Source: Aquisalinus flavus (lineage in GTDB: Bacteria; Pseudomonadota; Alphaproteobacteria; Caulobacterales; Parvularculaceae). Taken from it: 64,000 nucleotides of DNA. The notes beneath the pieces were generated by a model that was not told the DNA's origin, searched no databases, and saw only the letters and a list, made by a program, of their open reading frames with translations. The DNA lies in contig NZ_CP042288.1 of assembly GCF_022559625.1 (NCBI RefSeq), positions 396,409 to 460,408 on the forward strand. The letters run 5' to 3'. The translations under genes and the position numbers were made by a program. Shown here piece after piece: positions 18,358 to 27,462 of this stretch. Position 1 is the stretch's first letter; the number at the start of each line of letters is the position of its first letter.

Positions 18358-19869
18358 GTGGAACATCGAGTAAGAAAAGTGGTCATTGCCGGCGGGGGAA
18401 CCGCCGGATGGACGGTCGCAGCAGCACTCGGCAAAGTTCTCGGCACGCTGCTCGACGTGACCCTGGTCGAGTCCGACGATATCGGCACGGTCGGCGTGGG
18501 TGAGGCAACGATCCCGACGATGCGGACCTTCCATCACCTGTTGGGTATCGACGAGCGCGATTTCATGCGTGAGACCAACGCGACCTTCAAGCTCGGTATC
18601 GCGTTCGAGAACTGGGGCGAAGTCGGTGACCGCTATATCCACTCCTTCGGGACGGTCGGGCGCGGTAACTGGATGGGCGATTTCCAGAATCTCTGGCTCG
18701 AAGCGAGAGAGAAGGGGTTTGCCGGTGAGTTCGGGGAGTATTGCTTCGAACTGCAGGCCGCAGAGGCCGGCCGGTTTTACACCGGTGAGAAAGCGCCGAC
18801 GAGCTATGCCTTTCATCTCGATGCAACCGCCTACGGACAATTTCTGCGGCGCTTCAGCGAACAGTACGGCGTCAGACGTCAGGAGGGAAAGATCGCGACG
18901 GTCGATCTCGATGGCGAGAGCGGTGATATTGCTGCCTTGGTGCTTGAGAGCGGGGAGCGGATCGAGGGCGATCTTTTCATCGACTGTACCGGCTTTCGCG
19001 GCCTGCTGATCGAGGACGCACTGAAGACCGGGTACGAAGACTGGACCCACTGGTTGCCGACGGATAGCGCGCTGGCGGTGCAGACGCAGTCCGTCGCAGA
19101 GCCGCTGACCTATACCCGCGCCATGGCACACGATGCTGGCTGGCAATGGCGCATCCCGCTGCAGCATCGTGTTGGCAACGGTCTCGTTTTTTGCAGCGAG
19201 TACCTGTCCGACGATGCCGCGAGGGACAGGCTTGCCGGAAATATCGAGGGCGAGCAACTGACGGAGCCGCGAATGATCCGCTATCGAACCGGCCGGCGCA
19301 AAAGCATGTGGACCCGGAACTGCGTTGCCCTCGGTCTGTCCTCCGGGTTCATCGAGCCGTTGGAATCCACCTCGATCCATTTGATCCAGATCGGCATTAC
19401 GCGATTACTCAAATGCTTCCCGTTTGGCGGGATCAGCGAGCCGACCCGCGATCACTTCAACGAGCTGATGATCAAGGAACTTGAGTGCATTCGCGATTTC
19501 ATCGTATTGCATTACAAGGCAACCGAGCGCGATGACAGCCCGTTCTGGCAGCGGTGCCGGGACATGGCTATTCCGGATAGTCTTGCCCATCGCATCGAGC
19601 TGTTCAGGCAATCAGCTCTCGTACATCCGGACCCGCACGACTTGTTCCGCGTCGATTCATGGCTGCAGGTGATGATGGGCCAGCGGATGATGCCGCAAGC
19701 TTGGCACCGCATGGGCGCGCTGATGACGGACGACCAGCTGCGCGGCACACTGGTGCGGATGAAAGAAAACATTACCAGGGCGGTTGGTCAGATGCCGACC
19801 CACCAGGCCTTTATCGAACGCTATTGCGCCAACGGTAGTACCAACGACGCCGTCATGCAGCGCGCATAA
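18358..19869 (+). CDS. Flavin-dependent tryptophan-halogenase family protein, paralogue 3
   Basis: Translation starts at GTG 18358, with CAGGAGA a few bases upstream; an ATG at 18353 is out of frame. The 503 residues show AGGGTAGW at about 11-18, Lys78 in [34 protein letters not shown] and [12 protein letters not shown]. All halogenase hallmarks are therefore kept, as in the two other paralogues in this window. It is the last gene of the SapC-cupin-halogenase operon and is followed by a terminator. Its cytoplasmic location, intact catalytic Lys/Glu pair and lack of a partner reductase gene leave both the target and the reductant source open. Confidence 0.9.
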   Translation: MEHRVRKVVIAGGGTAGWTVAAALGKVLGTLLDVTLVESDDIGTVGVGEATIPTMRTFHHLLGIDERDFMRETNATFKLGIAFENWGEVGDRYIHSFGTVGRGNWMGDFQNLWLEAREKGFAGEFGEYCFELQAAEAGRFYTGEKAPTSYAFHLDATAYGQFLRRFSEQYGVRRQEGKIATVDLDGESGDIAALVLESGERIEGDLFIDCTGFRGLLIEDALKTGYEDWTHWLPTDSALAVQTQSVAEPLTYTRAMAHDAGWQWRIPLQHRVGNGLVFCSEYLSDDAARDRLAGNIEGEQLTEPRMIRYRTGRRKSMWTRNCVALGLSSGFIEPLESTSIHLIQIGITRLLKCFPFGGISEPTRDHFNELMIKELECIRDFIVLHYKATERDDSPFWQRCRDMAIPDSLAHRIELFRQSALVHPDPHDLFRVDSWLQVMMGQRMMPQAWHRMGALMTDDQLRGTLVRMKENITRAVGQMPTHQAFIERYCANGSTNDAVMQRA

Positions 19870-19873
19870 AGAA

Positions 19874-19903
19874 GCCGGGGACATGCCCCGGCCTCTTTCT
19901 TGG
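19874..19903 (+). terminator. Terminator of the SapC-cupin-halogenase operon
   Basis: GCCGGGG (19874-19880) pairs with CCCCGGC (19886-19892) around ACATG and is followed by CTCTTTCTT, an imperfect T-rich tail. Confidence 0.7.
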
Positions 19904-19979
19904 TTTTCCTGTTTCCACTGTCTTTCCAGATCGCCGATGCCGTGGCGAAACTGCCGGCCCATGGCGCGGTTGTCGCGAT

Positions 19980-21398
19980 CTATTGCCCGGTACCGCCGAG
20001 GGCAAGATAGAGCGCCACGGCATTGGCGGCGCGCTCCTGCTGTGCTGCGATCAGGGCCTGGCGAGCCTGATAGACCGTGCGCTGAGCATCGAGGACGGAG
20101 AGATAGGAATCGATCCCCTCGCGCAGGCGCAGTTCCGACAGCTCCAGCGCCCGCTCATTGGCACTGACGAATTTTTCCAGCGATGCGATGCGCCGGTCGA
20201 TCGTCTGCGAGACGGCAAGGGCGTCGGCTGTTTCGCGGAAGGCAGACTGGATCGCCTGCTCATACCGGGCGAGGGCGATGTCGCGTTGCGCCGTGGCTAG
20301 CTTCAAATTGGCCCGGTTGGCGCCGCCGGTAAAGATCGGCACACTGACGGAGGGCGTGAAGCTCCACACACCGGTGCCGTCGCTGAAAAGTCCGTCCAGC
20401 TCGGTCGACGCATAGCCGGCGCTGCCGGTCAGGGTGATGCGCGGGAAGAACGCCGCGCGTGCCGCGCCGATATTGGCATTGGCCGCTTCCAGCGTGCGTT
20501 CGGCGGCGAGGACATCGGGCCGTGCCAGCAACACATCCGACGAGCGCGTGACGGCAAGGTCGGTATTGACCGGGGCCGGCAGCAAGGCCGCCTCGTCCAT
20601 CACCGTTTCCGGCACCGGCGCGCCGGTCAGCAGAACCAGCGCATTGCGGGCCTGGGCGACCAGCGCTTCAAAGCGGGCAATATCGGCGCGGGAGGTCTCG
20701 ACGCTACCGAGCGCCCGGCTGTAATCGAGTTCATTGGCAGCACCGGCGTCGAATAATTGCTGTGTCAGCTCGAGCGATTCTTCCTGTGCATCGGCGGTGT
20801 CGATGGCGAGGGCCAGCAGGCGCTCATTGGTGGCGAGGCTGATCCAGGCATTGGCAACGGTGCTGATCAGGGTCAGCTCTGCATTGCGGCGGTTTTCCTC
20901 GGCGGCAAAATATTGCTGCAGCGCCTGCTGGTTGAGGGAGTTGACCCGCCCGAACAGGTCGAGTTCATAGGCCGTCGTCGCCAGTTGCGCCGAGGCCTGA
21001 TCGACCTGCTGGAAGGCGATGGACGGGTCTTGCGCAGAGCCGCCATCATCGAACACCTCGCGTTCCGTTGCGCTGGCACTGGCCGATAAAGACGGATAGC
21101 GCGCCGCGCCGGTAATGCCATAGCGGGCGCGGGCGGCCTGCACGTTCAGCGTCGCCACGCGCAGGTCGCGATTATTGACGAGCGCCGTCTCGATCACGTC
21201 CTGAAGGGCCGGATCGGTGAAGACGGTGCGCCACTCGGCCCCGGCGATGGCAAGGCTTCCCTGAGGGGCGGCACCGGTTTCGCCGACAGGCAGGGATGCC
21301 GGCACGGGTGCGTCCGGGCGCTCATAGTCAGGCGCGAGGCTGACGCAGCCCGACAGGGCAATCGCGCTGACGGCGGCAAGGGCAAGGATCTTGTTCAT
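19980..21398 (-). CDS. RND efflux outer-membrane factor, NodT/OprM family lipoprotein
   Basis: I place the start at ATG 21398, preceded by AGAGGA, so that the 472-residue protein opens MNKILALAAVSAIALSGC with the lipid-anchor Cys at 18; six extra upstream residues in the open frame have no ribosome site. It shows the OprM/NodT pattern: DYERPDAPVP after the anchor, two repeated coiled-coil halves (about 60-260 and 270-470), and the conserved VPIFTGGANRANL. As a trimer it forms the outer-membrane channel of a tripartite pump. It is the last gene of the adaptor-pump-channel operon and starts 18 bp after the pump gene stops. Confidence 0.92.
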   Translation of the reverse strand: MNKILALAAVSAIALSGCVSLAPDYERPDAPVPASLPVGETGAAPQGSLAIAGAEWRTVFTDPALQDVIETALVNNRDLRVATLNVQAARARYGITGAARYPSLSASASATEREVFDDGGSAQDPSIAFQQVDQASAQLATTAYELDLFGRVNSLNQQALQQYFAAEENRRNAELTLISTVANAWISLATNERLLALAIDTADAQEESLELTQQLFDAGAANELDYSRALGSVETSRADIARFEALVAQARNALVLLTGAPVPETVMDEAALLPAPVNTDLAVTRSSDVLLARPDVLAAERTLEAANANIGAARAAFFPRITLTGSAGYASTELDGLFSDGTGVWSFTPSVSVPIFTGGANRANLKLATAQRDIALARYEQAIQSAFRETADALAVSQTIDRRIASLEKFVSANERALELSELRLREGIDSYLSVLDAQRTVYQARQALIAAQQERAANAVALYLALGGTGQ

Positions 21399-21416
21399 GG
21401 GTTGATATCCTCTCAA

Positions 21417-24400
21417 TCATTCTGCCGGCTGCAGCGCGGCGGCGGGTTCATCTTCCGCGCCCGGCTTTTTCAGCGGCTTGGCACCTGTCAGCTTGCGGAT
21501 GATCACGTAGAACAGCGGCGCGAAGAAGACGCCGAGCACCGTCGCGGCAATCATGCCGCCGAGCACGGCGGAACCGATGGCGACCCGGCCCGCTGCACCT
21601 GCACCTGTCGACAGGGCAAGCGGGATGACACCGAAGCCGAAGGCGAGGGAGGTCATCAGGATCGGCCGGAAACGCATGCGGACGGCTTCGAGAGTCGCCT
21701 CGATCAGCTCCTTGCCTTCCTCTTCCAGCAGCTTGGCAAATTCCACGATCAGGATCGCGTTCTTCGACGCAAGGCCGATCGTGGTCAACAGGCCGACCTG
21801 GAAGAAGATGTCGTTGGACAGGCCGCGGAACGAGGCGGCGACCAGCGCGCCGATAATGCCCAGCGGCATGATCAGGAGAACCGAAATCGGCACCGTCCAG
21901 CTTTCATAAAGCGCGGCAAGGCAGAGGAAGACGACGAGGATCGACAGCGCATAGAGCAGGGGCGCCTGGTTGCCGGACGTCTGTTCCTGCAGGGACAGGC
22001 CGGTCCACTCATAGCCGATGCCTTGCGGCAGCTGGGCGATGATATTCTCAATCTCGTCCATGGCCTCGCCCGAGGAATAGCCGGGGGCGGCCTGGCCCTG
22101 AATGTTCAGGGCCGGCACGCCGTTATAGCGTTGCAGCTGCGGCGAGCCATAGGTCCATTCCGCTGTCGTGAACGCGCTGAGCGGGATCATCTCGCCATCA
22201 TTATTGCGCACGCGCAGGTCGGCGATATCTTCCGGCATCATGCGATGCGGCGCATCCGCCTGTACATAGACCCGCTTGATCCGTCCACGATCGATATAGT
22301 CATTGACATAGAGACCGCCGATCGCGACCGACAGGGTCGAGTTGACCTGGGCGATATTGAGGCCCAGCGACTGCGCCTTCTCGAAATCGACGCTGATATT
22401 GTATTGCGGGTTGTCTTCCTGGCCATTGGGACGCACGCCCATCAGCGTCGGATTCTGTCCGGCCATGCCGAGCAGCTGGTTGCGGGCATCGAGCAGGGCG
22501 TCGTGGCCGACGCCGCCGACATCCTGAAGATACAGATCGAAGCCGGAGGAGTTGCCAAGCTCGCTGATCGGCGGCGGCACGATGGTGAAGACCATGCCCT
22601 CGGTAATCTGCGAAAACCGTCCCATGGATTGGGCTGCCAGTTCCTGGGCACTGATATCGCGGTCTTCCCAGTCCTTCAGACGGATAAAGGCGAGCCCCAT
22701 ATTCTGTGACTGGCCGGCAAAGGAGAAGCCGGAGGCGGTGAAGAGCCCCATCACTGCGTCGCCCTGGTCTTCGAGGATATAGGTGCGGATCTCCTCCATC
22801 ACTTCCTCCGTACGCTCCATGGAAGCGGATGGCGGCAGTTGCACCAGCGCGATGGCGCTGCCCTGGTCCTCTTCCGGCAGGAAGGAGGTCGGGATGCGGG
22901 TTGCGAGAAGACCGGCGCCAGCCAGCAACAGCACGAAGACACCGACGAACAGCCAGCGGCGCCGCAGAATGCGGGCGACGGTCGCCGCATACCAGTCGGT
23001 CAGGCCGGCAAAGGACCGGTTGAACCAGTCGGCGGGACGGGCGGCGACGCCGCGCCAGCCTTTTTTCTGGCCGGGTTCATGCGTGGCATCCTTATGCTTC
23101 AAGAGATTCGCGCACAGCGCCGGCGACAGAACGATGGCGACGACGACAGACAGGATCATCGCTGAGACGATGGTAATCGAGAACTGGCGATAGATGATCC
23201 CGGTACTGCCCGGAAAGAAGGCCATCGGCACGAAAACGGCCGACAGCACCACGGCGATGCCGACCAGGGCGCCGGTGATCTGGTCCATAGACTTGCGCGT
23301 CGCCTCTCGCGGCGACAGGCCTTCCTCCGCCATCACCCGTTCGACGTTCTCCACGACGACGATGGCATCGTCGACGAGCAGGCCAATCGCGAGCACCATG
23401 GCGAACATGGTCAGCGTGTTGATGGAAAAGCCGAAGGCGAGCATGATCGCGAAGGTGCCGAGCAGCACGACCGGCACGGCGATCATCGGCACCAGCGTGG
23501 CGCGGAAGGATTGCAGGAAGACGAGCATGACGAGAAAGACGAGGAAGACCGCTTCGTAGAGCGTCTTCTCGACTTCGTGGATCGACTTGTCGATGAACGG
23601 CGTGGAGTCAACCGGATAGATGATCTCGACGCCGGGCGGCAGCGTGTTCTCGGTCAGTTCGGCGACGCGCTCGCGCACCGCTTCCGCCGTCTCCAGCGCG
23701 TTGGCGCCGGTCGCGAGCTGTACGGCGAAGCCGGTCGCGACCTTGCCGTTCCACTTGGCGATGCGGCTGTATTCGGCTGCACCGACCTCGACGCGGGCGA
23801 CATCTTCCAGCCGAACGCTTGCGCCGTCGTCCGTCGTCAGCAGGGTGATGTCGCGAAATTGCTGCGGCGTCTGCAGAAGCGATTGCAGGGTGATTGTCGC
23901 GGTGATCTGCTGGCCTTCGACGAAGGGGGCCGCGCCGATGGCGCCGGAAGAAACCTGCGTGTTCTGTTCACGGATCGCCTGCACGACGTCTGATGGCGCC
24001 AGGTTGAACTGGGTCAGCTTGTCGGTATCGAGCCAGACGCGCATGGCATATTCCGCGCCGAAGCGCTGGATATTGCCGACCCCATCGATGCGGCTGACCG
24101 GGTCGATCAGCGTTGAGGAGGCATAGTCGGCGAGGTCAGCCTCGGTATAGCCATAGCTCTCATCGTTTGCGACGAGCCCGACGATGATCAGGAAGCCGGC
24201 ATTGGCCTTGGCCACGGTGATGCCCTGGCGCTGGACCTGTTCGGGCAGCAGCGGCGTGGCGCGGGCGAGCTTGTTCTGCACCTGGACCTGCGCAATGTCC
24301 GGGTCTGTCCCGCCAGCAAAGGTGAGGGTCACATTCGACGCACCGGACGATGACGAGGAGGAGGAGAAATATTCCAGCCCGTCGAGGCCGGTCATCTGCT

Positions 24401-24599
24401 GTTCGATGATCTGGGTGACGGAGTCCTCGACCGCCTTGGCGGACGCGCCCGGATAGACAGCGGAGACGCTGACGCTCGGCGGCGCGATATCGGGATATTG
24501 CGCGACCGGCAGGAGGCGCAGGGAGATGATCCCCGCCAGCATGATGACGAGCGCGATGACCCAGGCGAACACGGGCCTGTCGATGAAAAACTTGGCCAT
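21417..24599 (-). CDS. RND multidrug efflux pump, HAE1 (AcrB/MexB) family
   Basis: The 1060-residue inner-membrane pump starts MAKFFIDRPVFAWVIALVIML after an AAGGAAGA site. Twelve membrane segments and two large periplasmic loops are recognisable. The proton-relay acidic pair is in GLLVDDAIVVVENVERVM (TM4), and the second-half signature GLASKNAILIVEFAK is present. The protein should use the proton gradient to pump hydrophobic compounds through the adaptor and channel encoded on either side. Order on the minus strand is adaptor (21 bp before it), pump, channel. Drug range cannot be read from sequence. Confidence 0.95.
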   Translation of the reverse strand: MAKFFIDRPVFAWVIALVIMLAGIISLRLLPVAQYPDIAPPSVSVSAVYPGASAKAVEDSVTQIIEQQMTGLDGLEYFSSSSSSSGASNVTLTFAGGTDPDIAQVQVQNKLARATPLLPEQVQRQGITVAKANAGFLIIVGLVANDESYGYTEADLADYASSTLIDPVSRIDGVGNIQRFGAEYAMRVWLDTDKLTQFNLAPSDVVQAIREQNTQVSSGAIGAAPFVEGQQITATITLQSLLQTPQQFRDITLLTTDDGASVRLEDVARVEVGAAEYSRIAKWNGKVATGFAVQLATGANALETAEAVRERVAELTENTLPPGVEIIYPVDSTPFIDKSIHEVEKTLYEAVFLVFLVMLVFLQSFRATLVPMIAVPVVLLGTFAIMLAFGFSINTLTMFAMVLAIGLLVDDAIVVVENVERVMAEEGLSPREATRKSMDQITGALVGIAVVLSAVFVPMAFFPGSTGIIYRQFSITIVSAMILSVVVAIVLSPALCANLLKHKDATHEPGQKKGWRGVAARPADWFNRSFAGLTDWYAATVARILRRRWLFVGVFVLLLAGAGLLATRIPTSFLPEEDQGSAIALVQLPPSASMERTEEVMEEIRTYILEDQGDAVMGLFTASGFSFAGQSQNMGLAFIRLKDWEDRDISAQELAAQSMGRFSQITEGMVFTIVPPPISELGNSSGFDLYLQDVGGVGHDALLDARNQLLGMAGQNPTLMGVRPNGQEDNPQYNISVDFEKAQSLGLNIAQVNSTLSVAIGGLYVNDYIDRGRIKRVYVQADAPHRMMPEDIADLRVRNNDGEMIPLSAFTTAEWTYGSPQLQRYNGVPALNIQGQAAPGYSSGEAMDEIENIIAQLPQGIGYEWTGLSLQEQTSGNQAPLLYALSILVVFLCLAALYESWTVPISVLLIMPLGIIGALVAASFRGLSNDIFFQVGLLTTIGLASKNAILIVEFAKLLEEEGKELIEATLEAVRMRFRPILMTSLAFGFGVIPLALSTGAGAAGRVAIGSAVLGGMIAATVLGVFFAPLFYVIIRKLTGAKPLKKPGAEDEPAAALQPAE

Positions 24600-24620
24600 G
24601 ATGTATCTTCCTTGCTCTGC

Positions 24621-25856
24621 CTAGTTTGCGGCGTTCGGGCCGGCGCCGGACGGGCCACCCTGTTGCGGCGCCGCGTCACTGGCCACGGCGACCGGGGCGC
24701 CGGGGCGCAGCATCATCAGGCCGCTGACGATCAGTTCTTCACCTTCGGAAAGGCCGCTGGTGACGATCCAGTCGCCGGTGCGGGCGGCCTCGACGGTCAG
24801 CATGCGCTGCTCCGCCGTGCCCTCGGGGCTGACGACATAGGCGAAGGCTTCACCTTTTGGCGTGCGCTGTACCGCAGCCTGGGGCGCCAGTATTGCGTTC
24901 TCGTATTCACCGACCGGCAGGCTGGCGCGGACGAAAGAGCCGGGCAGGATGTAATTGTCCGGGTTCGGCACAGTCGCGCGGATCACGACGGTGCCGGCGC
25001 GATCATCGATGCTGACCTCGGTAAATTCCAGTTCGCCCTCGCGATCGTAGACGGTGCCGTCTTCCAGCGTGATCGTCACCGGTATCTTGCCCTCGCCGGT
25101 CGCGGCCATGCGCCCCTCGGCCATCTGCCGGCGCCAGGCAAGAAGGTCGGATGAGGAGGTGGTCAGGTCGACATAGACCGGATCGAGCTGGTGGACGGTC
25201 GCCAGTGCCTGCGCCTGGTTCTGGGTGACCAGCGCCCCTTCCGTCACGGTCGAGCGGCCGATCTGACCGTCGATCGGGGCGCGGATGATGGCGCGGTCGA
25301 GATTGGTGCGGGCGGTCTTCAGGGCCGCCTGCTGCATGGCGACATCGGCCTCTGCCTGCCGCGCGGCGGCGACGGCCTCGTCATATTGCTGCTGGCTGAC
25401 GGCGTTGTTCTCGACGAGGCGCTCGAACCGGGCGGCCTGCTGGCGGGTGACGTCCGCCGTGGCCTGTGCCCGGGCTAGGGACGCGGCAGCGCTGTCGAGG
25501 GCGGCGCGATAATCAGTGTTCTCGATGCGGTAAAGCGGATCGCCAGCCGTGACTTCCTCACCCTCGGTGAAGATGCGCTCCTCGATCAGGCCGGTCACCT
25601 GCGGCCGGATCTCGGCGATACGATAGGCGCTCGCCCGGCCCGACAGGGTCTGCGCGAGTTCGACGCTCGCCTCCTCGAGCATGACCGTCTCCACCGGCGT
25701 GGCCTGCTGCGCCGGTGGTCCTTCCTGTGCCTGAGCCATGGATTGCGGGTCGCCGCAACCGCTCAGGCCTGCGCCGAGAAGGGCGAGGGAGAGCACGGCT
25801 GCGACGCCGGCTTTGACAGAATGTTTTTGGACGGGGAGAGCGTAGCTGGCTGGCAT
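24621..25856 (-). CDS. RND efflux periplasmic adaptor (AcrA/MexA family), lipoprotein
   Basis: The 411-residue membrane-fusion protein has a lipoprotein signal ending LSGC (Cys34). A lipoyl/hairpin region follows (about 75-215: EIRPQVTGLIEERIFTEGEEVTAGDPLYRIEN, a long alpha hairpin, RAPIDGQIGRSTVTEGALV), then beta-barrel and membrane-proximal domains (VIRATVPNPDNYILPGSFVRASLP). It links the pump at 21417 to the channel at 19980. The start lies 145 bp from the divergent TetR gene, and the promoter between them carries repeated ATTCGNTCTA motifs, so repression by that regulator is likely. The ribosome site before ATG 25856 is weak (CGGGAA). Confidence 0.93.
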   Translation of the reverse strand: MPASYALPVQKHSVKAGVAAVLSLALLGAGLSGCGDPQSMAQAQEGPPAQQATPVETVMLEEASVELAQTLSGRASAYRIAEIRPQVTGLIEERIFTEGEEVTAGDPLYRIENTDYRAALDSAAASLARAQATADVTRQQAARFERLVENNAVSQQQYDEAVAAARQAEADVAMQQAALKTARTNLDRAIIRAPIDGQIGRSTVTEGALVTQNQAQALATVHQLDPVYVDLTTSSSDLLAWRRQMAEGRMAATGEGKIPVTITLEDGTVYDREGELEFTEVSIDDRAGTVVIRATVPNPDNYILPGSFVRASLPVGEYENAILAPQAAVQRTPKGEAFAYVVSPEGTAEQRMLTVEAARTGDWIVTSGLSEGEELIVSGLMMLRPGAPVAVASDAAPQQGGPSGAGPNAAN

Positions 25857-26001
25857 GTAATGTTATTCCCGCTTGAAATTGCACCGGATAATCAGATATT
25901 CGGTCTAGAATGAACATTCGATCTAAATATTTCCTTGCGATTGTCAATCGCTGCAGTGCAAAAAAATTGACCGTTGACGCGACGGCATATAGGCAGAAAT
26001 C
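25857..26001. promoter_or_regulatory. Divergent operator between efflux operon and TetR gene
   Basis: ATTCGGTCTA (25898-25907) and ATTCGATCTA (25916-25925) are direct repeats spaced 18 bp apart. Overlapping them is the inverted repeat GAATG-AA-CATTC (25908-25919). This is a plausible binding site for the TetR-type protein encoded at 26002. Confidence 0.55.
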
Positions 26002-26598
26002 ATGGTAATAACAGACGATCAGGCCGCAGAAGCCGCACCAGTCTCCAAAAAAGATCAGGCCTTACAGGCTGCTGCACGGTGTTTCGTGGAAGAGGGCTTT
26101 CACGGATCGAGCATGTCGCGCATCGCCAAGTCGGCGAAGATGAGCGTCGGCCACATCTATCACTATTTCGCGAGTAAGGACGAGATCATCGCCGCCATCG
26201 TGCGCGAGGAGGAGATCAAGGCGAACGAAAAGCTCGCCTATTTCCGCAGTCTTACCGCCGATGAGCTGCATTCGGCCCTGATCTCGAAGATCGACGAAGC
26301 GGCGTGTCACCTGGCCGATACGTTTCACTCCGTCCTGATGCTGGAGATCCTCGCAGAAGCCGCGCGCAATCCCGAGATCGCCCGCATCGTTCACGAACTC
26401 GACGCCTATATGCGAAACGGTTTCGTGGAGCTTATCGGGGAACGCATGGGCCTCGACAATGCCGAGGCGCGGGTCGAGGTACTGTTTTCCGTCCTCAATG
26501 GCCTTGCCATCCGCATCCTCCGCAATCCTGGTTTCGACCACAAGGCGGTGTTGCCGGTGCTTGAAAGCGTGATCGGGCAAATCCTCAGCGACAAGTGA
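26002..26598 (+). CDS. TetR family repressor of the RND efflux operon
   Basis: The protein has 198 residues. The N-terminal helix-turn-helix is typical: ALQAAARCFVEEGFHGSSMSRIAKSAKMSVGHIYHYFASKDEIIAAIV (about 20-68). The C-terminal ligand-binding half is unrelated to a named subgroup that I can recognise. It is transcribed divergently from the adaptor gene, 145 bp away, an arrangement typical of local AcrR/MexR-like control. The repeats in the shared promoter are its probable operator. The start ATG has only AGGCAG upstream, but it fits the domain boundary. Confidence 0.88.
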   Translation: MVITDDQAAEAAPVSKKDQALQAAARCFVEEGFHGSSMSRIAKSAKMSVGHIYHYFASKDEIIAAIVREEEIKANEKLAYFRSLTADELHSALISKIDEAACHLADTFHSVLMLEILAEAARNPEIARIVHELDAYMRNGFVELIGERMGLDNAEARVEVLFSVLNGLAIRILRNPGFDHKAVLPVLESVIGQILSDK

Positions 26599-26751
26599 CA
26601 GCCAAGGCGTTGGCGGGCACTCGCTGCTGGTTCCTGTTGCGTCTGACGATCTCTCCTGCGTCTTGCAGATCATCTCGGGATGGTAGCGGCCGGAGGGACA
26701 TCCTAGCCACCCGACTAGCGCGGTTGGCGGGCGGCTTCGCGCCAGTGACAG

Positions 26752-26828
26752 TGGTGGGTCCGGAGGGACTCGAACCCCCAACCTAGCGGTTATGAGCCGC
26801 CAGCTCTAACCAATTGAGCTACAGACCC
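26752..26828 (-). tRNA. tRNA with CAT anticodon (elongator Met, or Ile2)
   Basis: On the minus strand the 77 nt fold fully. The acceptor GGGTCTG pairs with CGGACCC (one G-T), the D stem GCTC/GAGC encloses a 9-nt loop, and the anticodon stem GGCGG/CCGCT carries loop CTCATAA (anticodon CAT). A 5-nt variable region, the T stem GGGGG/CCCTC with loop TTCGAGT, discriminator A and an encoded CCA complete it. GG at acceptor positions 2-3 and a paired first position rule out initiator Met. Whether it is tRNA-Met or the lysidine-modified tRNA-Ile2 cannot be settled by eye; the long D loop leans to Met. Confidence 0.93.
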
Positions 26829-26946
26829 CCTTAGTGTGGCCCGGCGGAGAGCGTGGCCGCCGGTCCCGGAGAATTCTGCCCTATAGCAGCTTCGCTCCGC
26901 CCTTGAAAGCCTGAAAGGAAAGCCTGAAAGCCGCCTCGACTGGCGC

Positions 26947-27459
26947 CTAAACCGGCTCGTGCGGCGGATCCTTGTCGGCCTTGTTGGCGGGCGTGCGGCG
27001 TGTCGGGCCGACGCTGGCGCCGAGCAGCAGGAGCCGCGCCTGTTCCTGCCATTTGTCCCGGGCGATGCGGCCGGGGAAGCCGAGCCGGTTGTCGAGCCAG
27101 GCGATCTCCTGCTGCGTCCAGTGGGCGATCTGCGCATAGTAAAAGACGCCAAGCTCGTTGAGCAGCTTTTCGTAGCGTGGCCCGATGCCGCTGATCCGTT
27201 GCAGATTGTCCGGGTCGCCCTTGTCCGGCCGGTCGTAGAGCACCGGCATGGCCGGGCTCATCATGACCGGCGTTGGCGCCGGCGGCGGCGGGACTTTTGT
27301 CCGAGGCGCCGAGTGTTCCGGCGCCATCCGGCTGGGATTGGCCTCGGTCGTCTCATCCGGGCGGTGCTCCCGCTTCCAGAACAGCCACCAGCCCATGAAC
27401 AGCCCGAGCAGGAAGGCAAGGGCGAGCAGGATCCACATGTGCCAGGCAAGCCAGATCAT
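26947..27459 (-). CDS. Membrane-anchored helix-hairpin-helix protein
   Basis: The 170-residue protein starts at ATG 27459 after AGGAGAATAG. Residues about 8-28 form one membrane segment (WILLALAFLLGLFMGWWLFW). A proline-rich linker (VPPPPAPTP) leads to a helix-hairpin-helix domain (NLQRISGIGPRYEKLLNELGVFYYAQIAHWTQQEIAWLDNRL, about 93-135), of the kind also found on the end of some alphaproteobacterial NuoE proteins and DUF4332 proteins. Nucleic-acid binding by this small domain is not assured. It starts 3 bp after the BON-domain gene stops, so the two are co-transcribed. Function is unknown. Confidence 0.8.
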   Translation of the reverse strand: MIWLAWHMWILLALAFLLGLFMGWWLFWKREHRPDETTEANPSRMAPEHSAPRTKVPPPPAPTPVMMSPAMPVLYDRPDKGDPDNLQRISGIGPRYEKLLNELGVFYYAQIAHWTQQEIAWLDNRLGFPGRIARDKWQEQARLLLLGASVGPTRRTPANKADKDPPHEPV

Positions 27460-27462
27460 CGT

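Noticed and set aside
21402..22709. 435-residue plus-strand frame opposite the RND pump
   Set aside because: Pump motifs on the minus strand are unambiguous; this frame is His/Arg/Gln-rich and starts inside the channel gene.
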